Origin: a virus
IMG/VR virus record: IMGVR_UViG_3300030118_004979
Coordinates: 2,180-66,179 of that record
Length of the DNA stretch: 64,000 nt
Strand: one strand, 5' to 3'
Shown: positions 7,316 to 14,479 of the stretch, piece by piece
How the letters are laid out: every line of letters begins with the position of its first letter
How positions within the stretch are numbered: position 1 is the first letter of the stretch
Notes under the pieces: generated by a model
Told to the model about the DNA's origin: nothing
The model's database searches: none
Seen by the model: only the letters and a program-made list of their open reading frames with translations
Program-made: the position numbers and the translations under genes

Positions 7316-7776
7316 TAGGCAATATCAACATATTCTATAAAAACTTTTTCTTTTTGTAATGCTTTAGCAATATCTGGATATATTCTTTTATACGCGTTAG
7401 TGGATTTGCCAATAAACCCATCTTTGATGATAACATTATTCTCCTGCGAATCACCAACAAGAAGACACCCAGCAGTATGTTCATCAGTATTACCAGTATG
7501 AATGAGAATGTACTCAAAATTTGGTACACCAATAACATGTAACATTCCTTTATGGAATGAAAACCTTTTTTTATATTTTTCATGGAAGCCTCCTTCTTTT
7601 CGGAGTTTTATTTGATAAGTTCCTTGTGGCACTCTAGTTTCACCACGAACCTTATTATCTCTATGTTCATCTTCTAATGTATAACATAGAAAATCTAATT
7701 TATTATTTTTTTCTAAAAAAAGTAAGCCAGAAGTACTATCCTCCTGGCTACTAATTCTTAATACCTTAAGTTTCAT
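7315..7776 (-). CDS. DUF5675 protein, possible peptidoglycan-active lysis enzyme
   Basis: 153 residues. The core from YILIHTGNTDEHTAGCLLVG (89-108) has H93, N96, D98 and C104 in the H-x-GN-x-D-x(4)-GC arrangement of DUF5675, which resembles L,D-transpeptidase catalytic sites. The upstream CYTLEDEHR and VPQGTYQIKLR also match that family. The cell-wall role is inferred; it is encoded within a few genes of holin-like proteins, so it may act as an endolysin or wall modifier. No signal peptide is seen. Confidence 0.65.
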   Translation of the reverse strand: MKLKVLRISSQEDSTSGLLFLEKNNKLDFLCYTLEDEHRDNKVRGETRVPQGTYQIKLRKEGGFHEKYKKRFSFHKGMLHVIGVPNFEYILIHTGNTDEHTAGCLLVGDSQENNVIIKDGFIGKSTNAYKRIYPDIAKALQKEKVFIEYVDIA

Positions 7777-7786
7777 GTTACTTCAA

Positions 7787-8212
7787 TTAGTCATCAGAAC
7801 TAATTCCTGTATCAGGTCCATCACATAACAAGTACTGTGCTTTTTGTGCAGCAGTTGTTGCTTGTAAATCTAGATTAGTTGAACCGTCTCCAGCACCATC
7901 TACATGCACTGGTGAAAACATACATTCACCTGGCTTAAGATCTGCTATAACATCACCATCTGGTTTTACTGCAATAGGATAATCTGTATCTACATTTTTT
8001 ACAAATGTAAAAATCATATCTTTATTATTACTGGCACTTGATATAGTAGTAGCTCCTGTGCCTACAAGAATTTCTCCTGTATGTAAAATATTAGAATCTA
8101 CTGTTGTGCTTGATGTAGTAAAACTTGGTGAATAAGATAATACTGCATTTCCATCTGAATCTACTAAACTAAGTGATCCAGATACTTGTATTGATAATGA
8201 TTGTGTAGCCAT
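7787..8212 (-). CDS. Small beta-rich virion protein, decoration-like (paralogue A)
   Basis: 141 residues, Ser/Thr/Asp-rich. The pattern from DMIFTFVKNVDTDYPIAV through VIADLKPGECMF matches the adjacent 129-residue protein (IYVRNLDDTNFVKIY...LIGILEPGQFL), so the two look like diverged duplicates; a third relative is at 41262-41723. This motif recurs in small phage head or tail decoration proteins. No enzymatic motif. Ends acidic (GISSDD). Confidence 0.6.
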   Translation of the reverse strand: MATQSLSIQVSGSLSLVDSDGNAVLSYSPSFTTSSTTVDSNILHTGEILVGTGATTISSASNNKDMIFTFVKNVDTDYPIAVKPDGDVIADLKPGECMFSPVHVDGAGDGSTNLDLQATTAAQKAQYLLCDGPDTGISSDD

Positions 8213-8222
8213 ATTTTTTTAT

Positions 8223-8612
8223 TTATGCGTTTGAATCTATTTCTATTGCTGCGTACTCAATTGTAACAGTAGCTGTATCAGCTTTTGCTACAGTAGTACC
8301 TGTTCCTCTTATAATAGTCATTAAAAATTGACCTGGCTCAAGTATACCTATTAGATCATTTGCACTTGAAGCACCATCATAAATTTTTACAAAATTAGTA
8401 TCATCAAGATTTCTAACATATATCATTCTTCCATGACCTGGAGCTGCCATTACTGTTGTATCTCCATCATGCGCTACATCAAATCTACCTGTTGCTATTT
8501 GATCTACACCAGTAATATTAAGCGTATATGATCCAGTCTGTGATAATGAATATCCAGTGCCTGAAGTGGCCGTCATATTAATTGAACAATTTAAAGTATA
8601 ATTTTTTGCCAT
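8223..8612 (-). CDS. Small beta-rich virion protein, decoration-like (paralogue B)
   Basis: 129 residues: beta-rich with Thr/Ser/Gly repeats at the start, then MIYVRNLDDTNFVKIY and DLIGILEPGQFLM near the middle, the same plan as the next gene downstream. It has its own promoter-like element at 8627-8634 ending 14 bases before its ATG, suggesting strong separate expression, as expected of an abundant structural protein. Function as capsid decoration or tail adaptor is inferred. Confidence 0.6.
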   Translation of the reverse strand: MAKNYTLNCSINMTATSGTGYSLSQTGSYTLNITGVDQIATGRFDVAHDGDTTVMAAPGHGRMIYVRNLDDTNFVKIYDGASSANDLIGILEPGQFLMTIIRGTGTTVAKADTATVTIEYAAIEIDSNA

Positions 8613-8626
8613 CTTATTATTTTTTA

Positions 8627-8634
8627 CAAATTTA
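8627..8634 (-). promoter_or_regulatory. Promoter -7 element (TAAATTTG)
   Basis: On the - strand TAAATTTG matches TAnnTTTG and is followed by TAAAAAATAATAAG and then the ATG of the 129-residue virion protein. It overlaps the end of the preceding gene. No clear -33 TTTG was seen. Confidence 0.4.
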
Positions 8635-8898
8635 ACAAATTTTTACCATTTTATCTTTTTCTTTATGTGATTTTATTCTAGCACATTTTTCGTATTCTTC
8701 GCTATCAATATAATAATTTATTAAATCATCATATATTTTATTTGGTATTCTTTTTTTTGGATTAAAAGGTAAACTACACCCATTGTATTCAAATAACTCT
8801 AAAAAAGTCATTTGTCTTGTTACAATTAAATATGCATTTCGCATTGATTCATGATATAATTGTTCTTCATCTGTGTACATCCTATTAAGGATTTTCAT
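8632..8898 (-). CDS. Small protein of unknown function
   Basis: 88 residues, mixed helical; the C-terminal half (YDDLINYYIDSEEYEKCARIKS) is a helical hairpin-like segment of the sort seen in short phage proteins. It overlaps the holin-like gene by 4 bases. No transmembrane segment. It could be a lysis or assembly accessory, but nothing proves this. Confidence 0.55.
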   Translation of the reverse strand: MKILNRMYTDEEQLYHESMRNAYLIVTRQMTFLELFEYNGCSLPFNPKKRIPNKIYDDLINYYIDSEEYEKCARIKSHKEKDKMVKIC

Positions 8899-9287
8899 TT
8901 TTTAACTTTTTCTAGAGATCTACCACCAAAATACGCACCTATTACTGTAATTAAAACTAATTGTAATAAATCCACATACGAATCTTTTACCTCAAAACTT
9001 ATAAAACCAGCATCAATAAATACAAGTAGCACTGTGCTAATTACTAAAAATACTAATACTAATGGTCTTATGTTTTTACTTAACCATGAGTCAGAGTTCA
9101 TATCAAGTTTCCATCTTTCAGTAACTTGTTTTTGCATTTCAGCTTCATAACCCATAATTAAATCTTTTATCTTTCTTTCTGCTTCTAGCTTTTCTTCTTT
9201 TGTAGTTGTAAGATTATCTAATACACCACCTACATTTTTAACTAATTCACCAGCTCCTGCTGAAAATATTTTACCTAATACACTCAT
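8895..9287 (-). CDS. Holin, 3TM-type family
   Basis: 130 residues: an amphipathic N-terminal region with a charged helix (TTKEEKLEAERKIKDLI), then two clear hydrophobic segments (RPLVLVFLVISTVLLVFIDAGFI and LLQLVLITVIGAYFGGR) and a basic C-terminus. The arrangement DSWLSKNIRPLVLV is characteristic of the holin family also found in gene-transfer agents. Holins form membrane lesions that time lysis. Overlaps the next membrane-protein gene by 4 bases, and lies near a DUF5675 enzyme. Confidence 0.75.
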   Translation of the reverse strand: MSVLGKIFSAGAGELVKNVGGVLDNLTTTKEEKLEAERKIKDLIMGYEAEMQKQVTERWKLDMNSDSWLSKNIRPLVLVFLVISTVLLVFIDAGFISFEVKDSYVDLLQLVLITVIGAYFGGRSLEKVKK

Positions 9288-9493
9288 GATTTTTTTCTTA
9301 TATATTCTAATATAATATCTATTTTCTTTTTTATTTCTTCCATATTAACAGCATTTTTTTCATGATGTTTTGAAAATGTATTCTTAACTTCATGTATGCT
9401 AAAAAAGAAAAATCTATATAAAGCATATAATGCTCCTAGTAATAATACTAAAGGTAATCCGTATCCTTCTATTAATTCTAAGATCTCAGCCAT
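9284..9493 (-). CDS. Single-pass membrane protein, possible lysis accessory
   Basis: 69 residues: one hydrophobic segment (LPLVLLLGALYALYRFFFF) followed by a charged coiled-coil-like tail (MEEIKKKIDIILEYIRKK). The topology fits an antiholin or spanin-like accessory, or an independent membrane protein. It overlaps the holin gene, which supports co-regulation. Confidence 0.6.
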   Translation of the reverse strand: MAEILELIEGYGLPLVLLLGALYALYRFFFFSIHEVKNTFSKHHEKNAVNMEEIKKKIDIILEYIRKKS

Positions 9494-9495
9494 AA

Positions 9496-9747
9496 TTAAT
9501 AACCTCCACCACCTCCACTTGTAGATCCACCAGATGTTATATTAGTTGTACCACCTAATGGACCAAATTGTATATTACTTTGTCTACTACCTGTAGCTGT
9601 ACTATGAGATGAACCACCCATATAACCAACTACTCCACGTACAACGTGTGTATGATATCCTGTTAATCCATTAGCTCTAGCGTAATTTAAAGCCTCTTGT
9701 ATTGTAGAATATACAGGCACACCTCCTATTGTTCCTAATACTGCCAT
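9496..9747 (-). CDS. Small Gly/Ser-rich protein, possible virion component
   Basis: 83 residues. The first half contains the phrase GYHTHVVRGVVGYMGGSSH, a motif seen in small marine phage proteins; the second half is Gly/Ser/Thr-rich and ends GGGGGY. The composition suggests a flexible or surface-attached structural protein. No enzyme motif. It abuts the basic-protein cluster. Confidence 0.5.
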   Translation of the reverse strand: MAVLGTIGGVPVYSTIQEALNYARANGLTGYHTHVVRGVVGYMGGSSHSTATGSRQSNIQFGPLGGTTNITSGGSTSGGGGGY

Positions 9748-10079
9748 TAATCTAATTGTCTAAATAATGTTTCTGGTAATCTACCACCACTAGCACATTT
9801 CCATCTTCTTCTAGCTTGTCTAATTCTAGAGTTTGGATTATTCCTAGTTTTAGCACTACTTCTTTTCAATTGACCTAAACTTCTAGCACAATATGACTTT
9901 CTACGTTTAGCAGCTTTGCTACCTGGTTTTACTTTACCAGTAACAGCTGTTTTAAGTTTACTTCCAGGATTAGCTTTTCTAAATAGAGCTACTCCCTTAC
10001 GAGTCATACCAGCGCCAGACTTTGTCTTACGATAGTTACCACCTTTGCCAATAGTACGTCTTATTTGCTTTTGAGGCAT
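9747..10079 (-). CDS. Very basic small protein (cluster member 1)
   Basis: 110 residues, rich in Lys and Arg with the phrases AGMTRKGVALFRKANPGSK, LKTAVTGKVKPGSKAAKRR and SYCARSLGQL, which recur in short proteins of marine phages (DUF6321-like). It ends LFRQLD, a tail shared with the two genes upstream in the operon. The high charge suggests binding to DNA or RNA, or an internal virion role. Start and end overlap neighbours. Confidence 0.6.
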   Translation of the reverse strand: MPQKQIRRTIGKGGNYRKTKSGAGMTRKGVALFRKANPGSKLKTAVTGKVKPGSKAAKRRKSYCARSLGQLKRSSAKTRNNPNSRIRQARRRWKCASGGRLPETLFRQLD

Positions 10080-10432
10080 TAATCTAATTGTCTATATGAT
10101 GCTCCATACTTTTCTCCTTTTGCCTTCATGCCATGGCCTGCCTTTTTCATTTTCATTCCATACATAGCTTTTGGCATCTTCATACCCATTTCAGCTTTTT
10201 GCATAGACATTCCATTTAACATTTTACCACCACCAGCATAGTTCATCATATCTCTTTTCATTTTCATTCCGCCTGGTGCTTTTTTCATTTTACCACCATA
10301 CATCATGAAGCCCATATTATTTCTGACGTCTTTAGGTAATTTAGCTAAACCTGGATTCTTTACAGAATCAACTGGCTTAAGTTTACCACCCTTTTTGTAC
10401 ATCATCTTTTTTTTCTTTTTAGCGTGTTTCAT
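10079..10432 (-). CDS. Met/Lys-rich basic protein (cluster member 2)
   Basis: 117 residues built largely from Lys, Met and Gly, with many repeats of K-M-x-x-A/G-G/M (for example GMKMPKAMYGMKMKKAGHG). It ends ASYRQLD, like the flanking genes. Low complexity makes homology hard to judge; the frame is held open despite this, and its stop overlaps the next start. A packaged DNA-binding or condensing role is speculative. Confidence 0.5.
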   Translation of the reverse strand: MKHAKKKKKMMYKKGGKLKPVDSVKNPGLAKLPKDVRNNMGFMMYGGKMKKAPGGMKMKRDMMNYAGGGKMLNGMSMQKAEMGMKMPKAMYGMKMKKAGHGMKAKGEKYGASYRQLD

Positions 10433-10443
10433 TTTATATAATA

Positions 10444-10701
10444 TTAATCAAGTTGTCTTAAAAATTTTCCTCCACTCTTGTACCTACTCACTCTTCCTTT
10501 TTTCTTTTTTTCCCTTGCAGCTCTTCTTTTCTCTCCAGGTGTTAATTCACTCCATGTTTTAGGAGTATCCTTAGAAATACGCTTAGTAGGTCTAAATGTA
10601 TTTTCACCTTTACTATAATCTTTTTCACCAGAAGGCGTTCTCCAATCTTCTTTAAACCAACGTTTTAATCTTAATCCAGCTTTTGTTTTTCTAACAGCCA
10701 T
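10444..10701 (-). CDS. Basic small protein (cluster member 3)
   Basis: 85 residues from the ATG at 10701; a longer reading from 10761 would run into the preceding gene and add a poor N-terminus, while starting at MAVRKTKAGLRLKRW matches the usual form of this family. It contains GEKDYSKGENTFRPTK, TPKTWSELTPGEKRRAAREKK (given in two parts here because it is long) and ends KSGGKFLRQLD. Proteins with this pattern occur in marine phages and some large DNA viruses; function unknown. Confidence 0.6.
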   Translation of the reverse strand: MAVRKTKAGLRLKRWFKEDWRTPSGEKDYSKGENTFRPTKRISKDTPKTWSELTPGEKRRAAREKKKKGRVSRYKSGGKFLRQLD

Positions 10702-10702
10702 A

Positions 10703-10921
10703 TTAATCGTGTTGGAATATTCCTTTACCGCATTTATCAGATGATGATAAAAATCTACCACCTGATTTATACTTCATTCCTTTTGATCCTTTCTTTTTAC
10801 TTTTATTTCCCCAATTAGCAGCACCTACTTTTCTGCACTTAGCCATAGCACCACTTCTGTATGCTGATGTCTTAGGTCCATATCTAGCTACTACTTTATG
10901 ATAACAAGCGTCTTTAGGCAT
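10703..10921 (-). CDS. Basic small protein (cluster member 4)
   Basis: 72 residues from the ATG at 10921; a longer start at 10972 exists but the protein family normally begins MPKDACYHKVVARYG. It continues with SAYRSGAMAKCRKVGAANWG and ends GIFQHD. The gene starts 8 bases inside the end of its upstream neighbour. A widespread short family in marine phages and large viruses; function unknown, possibly nucleic-acid or virion associated because of its high pI. Confidence 0.6.
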   Translation of the reverse strand: MPKDACYHKVVARYGPKTSAYRSGAMAKCRKVGAANWGNKSKKKGSKGMKYKSGGRFLSSSDKCGKGIFQHD

Positions 10922-11228
10922 TTTTTCTAGTTTTTCTGATCGCTTCTTTACCTCTTCTAAATATAGAAGCAACCTGTGTTTTCTTCATTACTTTTGCCCT
11001 TTGTTCCCCAACAGTTAATATTTGTATTTTTCTAGCAAACGGTTTACTAATCTTTTTTACCTTTGCTACAGTAGCTCTAGCATCTGCAGGTGTAGCAAAT
11101 TTAATTCTAACAGTATCTTTTGGATTTTCATCTGTGTACAGTCTACGTCCAGTATTCTTAGGTTTTTTACCTGTTCCTTTTTTAGGATCTCTAACTTTTC
11201 TTGGCACTTCTATGAACTTTTTGTACAT
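10914..11228 (-). CDS. Basic small protein (cluster member 5)
   Basis: 104 residues starting at the ATG at 11228 (a TTG one codon upstream is less likely). It contains VPRKVRDPKKGTGKKPK, a DTVRIKFATPADARATVAK motif and ARKIQILTVGEQRAKVMKK, a pattern seen in short marine phage proteins. High Lys/Arg content. It overlaps the next upstream gene by 38 bases and downstream by 8, so the cluster is densely packed. Function unknown. Confidence 0.6.
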   Translation of the reverse strand: MYKKFIEVPRKVRDPKKGTGKKPKNTGRRLYTDENPKDTVRIKFATPADARATVAKVKKISKPFARKIQILTVGEQRAKVMKKTQVASIFRRGKEAIRKTRKNA

Positions 11229-11358
11229 CAAAACTAGCGCTTAAACTAGCTCCTCTATGTGCTTTAAACTTACCAGTATGTTTCATTAGCTTATAAGTAT
11301 TATTACCTTTTTTCATCCAATGAAAACCTGCTGGTGCTTTTACTGTTTTTCTAGCCAT
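11191..11358 (-). CDS. Basic small protein (cluster member 6)
   Basis: 55 residues, ATG at 11358 overlapping the stop of the secreted 780-residue protein. It reads MARKTVKAPAGFHWMKKG, then LMKHTGKFKAHRGAS and DVQKVHRSAKKS. Short proteins with the KAPxGFHWMK and FxxHKGAS motifs are common in marine phages, with no known function. It is the first of six consecutive small, very basic proteins. Its 3' end overlaps the next gene by 38 bases. Confidence 0.6.
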   Translation of the reverse strand: MARKTVKAPAGFHWMKKGNNTYKLMKHTGKFKAHRGASLSASFDVQKVHRSAKKS

Positions 11359-13693
11359 CGTTTTTAACTATCAATTTATTTATTACTTTATTGCCATATA
11401 AAATTATAATATTATACAACCCATTATCAAAACTTGATAAATCTAATTGTACAACATCTTCAGCTTCTAAAAGCATTTTACCTTCTATATTATACAATAT
11501 TATACTTACAAAGTTACTAAAATAAATTTTTTCACTTGTTGGATTAGGATATATATTAATTTCCATATCTCTTAAATTAAATTCTAAACCCTGTGGATAT
11601 CCTTCTTCACAATAATTATATGTAAGCTGACATATAGTATCCCATGCATTTTCACAACAATAATCATCTACATCTATAACCCAAGCATAACACGGATCAT
11701 TTAACCAATAAGGACTGCCCGCACCAGTGATACAACCAGCACTATAAAGGCAGTTAAGACTGTCATTAACATTAGCTTCACTGTTGTAGTTATGTGCTGA
11801 TTGGTCCATACATCCTTGTACAATAGCCTCACATGAACCATTGTCAGTATTAGCTGTTGAATCATAATTAAAGGCAGTACTATCAGTGCAACCATAGATG
11901 TAAGGTATACAACTGAAATCTTCTGTATTTGCTTGTGGGTTGAAGTTGAGCATGCTAGGATCAGTGCAACCAAAGATAAAAGGCACGCAAGTATTATTAT
12001 CTGCATTTGCTAAAGGATTATAGTTAAACATTGTGCTATCTGTACATCCATAGACATAAGGCTCACAAGAACCATTGTCTGTGTTTGCTAGTGGATTGTA
12101 ATTATACATGACAGGATCAGTACATCCATATATATAAGGTATACAAGTGTCTGGTGCAGTAGCAAGAGAATTATAATTATACATCAAAGGGTCCATACAA
12201 CCATATACATATGGTATACAACCTCCATTATCTACGTTAGCTAAAGAATTATAATTAGACATAGTGTCATCCATACACCCAAAAATAGCTAAAGTATTGC
12301 AACTGTCTTGTACATTAATATCTGTATAGTATCCATTTGAAGTATCTACATGATATTCTAAATATGCTGGTGATATACATCCTGGATTATAGTAACATGT
12401 TGTTGATATGTTTGCGCTATCTACATAATTATAAGCCAAACTATCTACACAACCATATACTTTTTCTATGCAATTATTACCACAATATGTTAAGCCTTCG
12501 TATAATTTAAATGGAACTACAAAAGGTGGTCTAACACTAATAGCGGTATCACCTTCAGGACCAATTAAAGTAAAGCCACATTCTAATGCTGTATTTTGTG
12601 CTTGTTGACTTACAAATAGTTTTGCACTAACCTCTTCTATAGCATATAAATCTATAGTAAAATATTGATTAAAACCACTATTCATATAAAAAACTGATGT
12701 ATCATCTTCTTGGTATATTTCTAAACGTGTACCAACCCAACCATTGCCCACTAAATCATGTAAAATTAAATCATACGTACATACATCTATATTCTCCATA
12801 GTATTAGCTAGACTATCATAATTAAACATAGTGCTATCAATACATCCATAAATTTTTAAAACAGAACAACTACTATCATCAATAGTAGCTAATGGATTAT
12901 ACTCTACATAATCATCATCCATACAACCTGGTACAGGCGGTGGCGGTAAACAAGTGTCAGATATAAAAATATGTGTGGTATCACTTCCAAAGTTTGGATC
13001 TGATCCATATATTATAGTGTCTCCACATTGCATTATATAATAAGAGCCGTCTTGACCACCCCAGTTGCTACCAGCTAAACCGTCTCCATAATCATCATAT
13101 ATAGTAAAACTAAATTCACCAACAGGTATACATACTGGTATAAATTGTGGTTGGTAATTAGGCGCATTTACATAAGGGCCATTTGCAAAAATTATATTTC
13201 CTAAACTATCCTTTATATCCCAACTGGTTTCATCACCAAACTGATCTAAATTTATATTAATTAATGTAGGCACACAATTAACATAAGATGGAGGAGGTGG
13301 TGGTTGAGGCAAACATTGTGGCACTGTTCTAGTAGAATACAAACCACTTTGAAATGTTACAGTAGGTTTATTTATTATTGTATCACCGCAAACAGATAAA
13401 AAATAACTACCATCCATACCATCACCAAAAGTATCTCTAATCAAAAAAACAACAGTATTAATAGGTCCGTTTATAAAAAGAGTGTCTACGTAATTATGAT
13501 AAGGTAATGTTAAATCACCTGGACTTATATAACCTATAGTATCACCATATAAACTATCTGCAAATAAACACCATGATGTTTCTGTAGGATATTGATCAGT
13601 TGTTAAACTTAACACTGCAGGTTTTTGTCCACAACATTTTTTTGTTGTAAAACAACTCTGTAAAATAAGTAGTATAAAAATAAATTTTTTCAT
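11351..13693 (-). CDS. Secreted Cys-rich repeat protein with T9SS C-terminal sorting domain
   Basis: 780 residues. A signal peptide covers about residues 1-22 (FIFILLILQS core). N-terminal Asp/Gly-rich modules contain DTFGDGMDG and YDDYGDG patterns. About ten 26-residue repeats follow, of the form (Y/F)GC-(T/M)-D...NYN...AN...C, with paired Cys; six are tandem near 11800-12290. The last about 75 residues begin INIYPNPTSEKIYFSN and end KVINKLIVKN, the layout of type A T9SS sorting domains that direct Bacteroidetes cargo through the outer membrane. So the product is probably displayed or secreted by the host's own T9SS. Similar repeats occur in flavobacterial surface proteins, hinting at gene capture. 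A lipoprotein reading (LQSC near residue 14) is possible but weaker. Confidence 0.8.
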   Translation of the reverse strand: MKKFIFILLILQSCFTTKKCCGQKPAVLSLTTDQYPTETSWCLFADSLYGDTIGYISPGDLTLPYHNYVDTLFINGPINTVVFLIRDTFGDGMDGSYFLSVCGDTIINKPTVTFQSGLYSTRTVPQCLPQPPPPPSYVNCVPTLININLDQFGDETSWDIKDSLGNIIFANGPYVNAPNYQPQFIPVCIPVGEFSFTIYDDYGDGLAGSNWGGQDGSYYIMQCGDTIIYGSDPNFGSDTTHIFISDTCLPPPPVPGCMDDDYVEYNPLATIDDSSCSVLKIYGCIDSTMFNYDSLANTMENIDVCTYDLILHDLVGNGWVGTRLEIYQEDDTSVFYMNSGFNQYFTIDLYAIEEVSAKLFVSQQAQNTALECGFTLIGPEGDTAISVRPPFVVPFKLYEGLTYCGNNCIEKVYGCVDSLAYNYVDSANISTTCYYNPGCISPAYLEYHVDTSNGYYTDINVQDSCNTLAIFGCMDDTMSNYNSLANVDNGGCIPYVYGCMDPLMYNYNSLATAPDTCIPYIYGCTDPVMYNYNPLANTDNGSCEPYVYGCTDSTMFNYNPLANADNNTCVPFIFGCTDPSMLNFNPQANTEDFSCIPYIYGCTDSTAFNYDSTANTDNGSCEAIVQGCMDQSAHNYNSEANVNDSLNCLYSAGCITGAGSPYWLNDPCYAWVIDVDDYCCENAWDTICQLTYNYCEEGYPQGLEFNLRDMEINIYPNPTSEKIYFSNFVSIILYNIEGKMLLEAEDVVQLDLSSFDNGLYNIIILYGNKVINKLIVKNDG
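11800..12290 (-). repeat. Tandem ~78-bp coding repeats (GC-x-D...NYN...C units)
   Basis: Within the T9SS cargo gene, six consecutive units of about 78 bases each encode roughly 26 residues with two conserved Cys and a conserved NYN or NFN motif. Further diverged copies lie upstream in the gene. Units differ at the third codon base and in several residues, indicating older duplication rather than a recent expansion. Boundaries are approximate. Confidence 0.7.
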
Positions 13694-14031
13694 TAAAAAT
13701 CTTCCATTAATAGTTCATCAATTATATTTTGTATTTCTTTTTTTGTTGCCATTAATTTAAAACTTAAATCAGCCTGAAAACGTTTTACCTCTTCACCATC
13801 TTTAATTAATAAAATTGTTGGCACTACTGCTATTTTATATTTCTTTTGACAATCACCCTTACTAATATCCATGACTTCATGTTTAACATCATTAAGTTTA
13901 TCAAACCATTTTACTTCATTAGCAGAGTTCCATGTGGCATTAAAATAAATCGCTGTGATCTGAGAAAAACAACATTCTGTATATACCGTACAAAAAAATA
14001 ACGCTAATAATAATTTCAAACATTTTTTCAT
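13693..14031 (-). CDS. Secreted thioredoxin-fold protein lacking the CxxC
   Basis: 112 residues. A signal peptide is visible (KLLLALFFCTVYTECCFSQ), with the usual Bacteroidetes end SQ. The mature part follows the thioredoxin plan: ITAIYFNATWNSANEVKWF near 25-43 takes the place of the WCxxC region, and VVPTILLIKDGEEVKRF near 70-86 gives the cis-Pro and last strands. The usual active cysteines are replaced by N-S-A-N, so redox activity is doubtful; a binding or scaffold role is more likely. Periplasmic in the host. It abuts the T9SS cargo gene by one shared base. Confidence 0.7.
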   Translation of the reverse strand: MKKCLKLLLALFFCTVYTECCFSQITAIYFNATWNSANEVKWFDKLNDVKHEVMDISKGDCQKKYKIAVVPTILLIKDGEEVKRFQADLSFKLMATKKEIQNIIDELLMEDF

Positions 14032-14309
14032 CTTAGTTTATCTATTTTATCTTCCATTCTAATCATTCTTTCTTCAAGTTTTTTTACATTAGCTTCTGTA
14101 TTTATTATTGACTGTCTTATCATTTGATCTTTCATGTCAAACTCCATACGAGTTACCTCTGGTTCTGCCACAGGTAGTTCTTTAGCTTCAGCAATATCTG
14201 CTTGTAAAGTAAACCACATTCCTATTAAGGCTGATAAACCTGCACCTATTGCTATTAAAGTTTTTACACTAACTTTAAAACTTGTATCTTCATTTAATTC
14301 TTTAGCCAT
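14028..14309 (-). CDS. Membrane-anchored coiled-coil protein
   Basis: 93 residues: one transmembrane segment (LIAIGAGLSALIGMWFTLQA), an acidic Pro-containing linker, then a long coiled coil (NVKKLEERMIRMEDKIDKLR). The topology is that of a spanin-like, lysis-timing or superinfection-related protein, and many marine phages carry relatives of unknown role. Overlaps both neighbours, so it is expressed with the secreted cassette. Confidence 0.65.
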   Translation of the reverse strand: MAKELNEDTSFKVSVKTLIAIGAGLSALIGMWFTLQADIAEAKELPVAEPEVTRMEFDMKDQMIRQSIINTEANVKKLEERMIRMEDKIDKLR

Positions 14310-14479
14310 TATATTTCTATTCCAAAGTTAAACAACATTAATCTAAATCTTGAACATGTACCTCCAACACATGCACAATAGTGAATGTAGAATAAAGTCA
14401 TTGTTCCTAACCTAAGTTCTATTCTATATACTTCTTTTTTATTATTAGCTTTATAGCCATTTATCCAATTTACTTTCAT
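14309..14479 (-). CDS. Small Cys-containing protein of unknown function
   Basis: 56 residues starting at 14479; start and stop share bases with both neighbours (TAATG junctions), which supports it being real. It contains YIHYCACVGGTCSRF, a tight cluster of three cysteines, perhaps metal-binding or disulfide-forming. No signal peptide. No family recognised. Confidence 0.55.
   Translation of the reverse strand: MKVNWINGYKANNKKEVYRIELRLGTMTLFYIHYCACVGGTCSRFRLMLFNFGIEI

Noticed and set aside
11800-12290. CRISPR-like array from regular 78-bp spacing
   Set aside because: The repeats are in-frame, diverged coding units within a secreted protein, not identical short repeats with unique spacers.
11351-13693. 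Lipoprotein reading of the T9SS cargo N-terminus (LQSC)
   Set aside because: Gln at the -2 position is unusual for a lipobox and the C-terminal sorting domain better explains surface export; kept only as an alternative.
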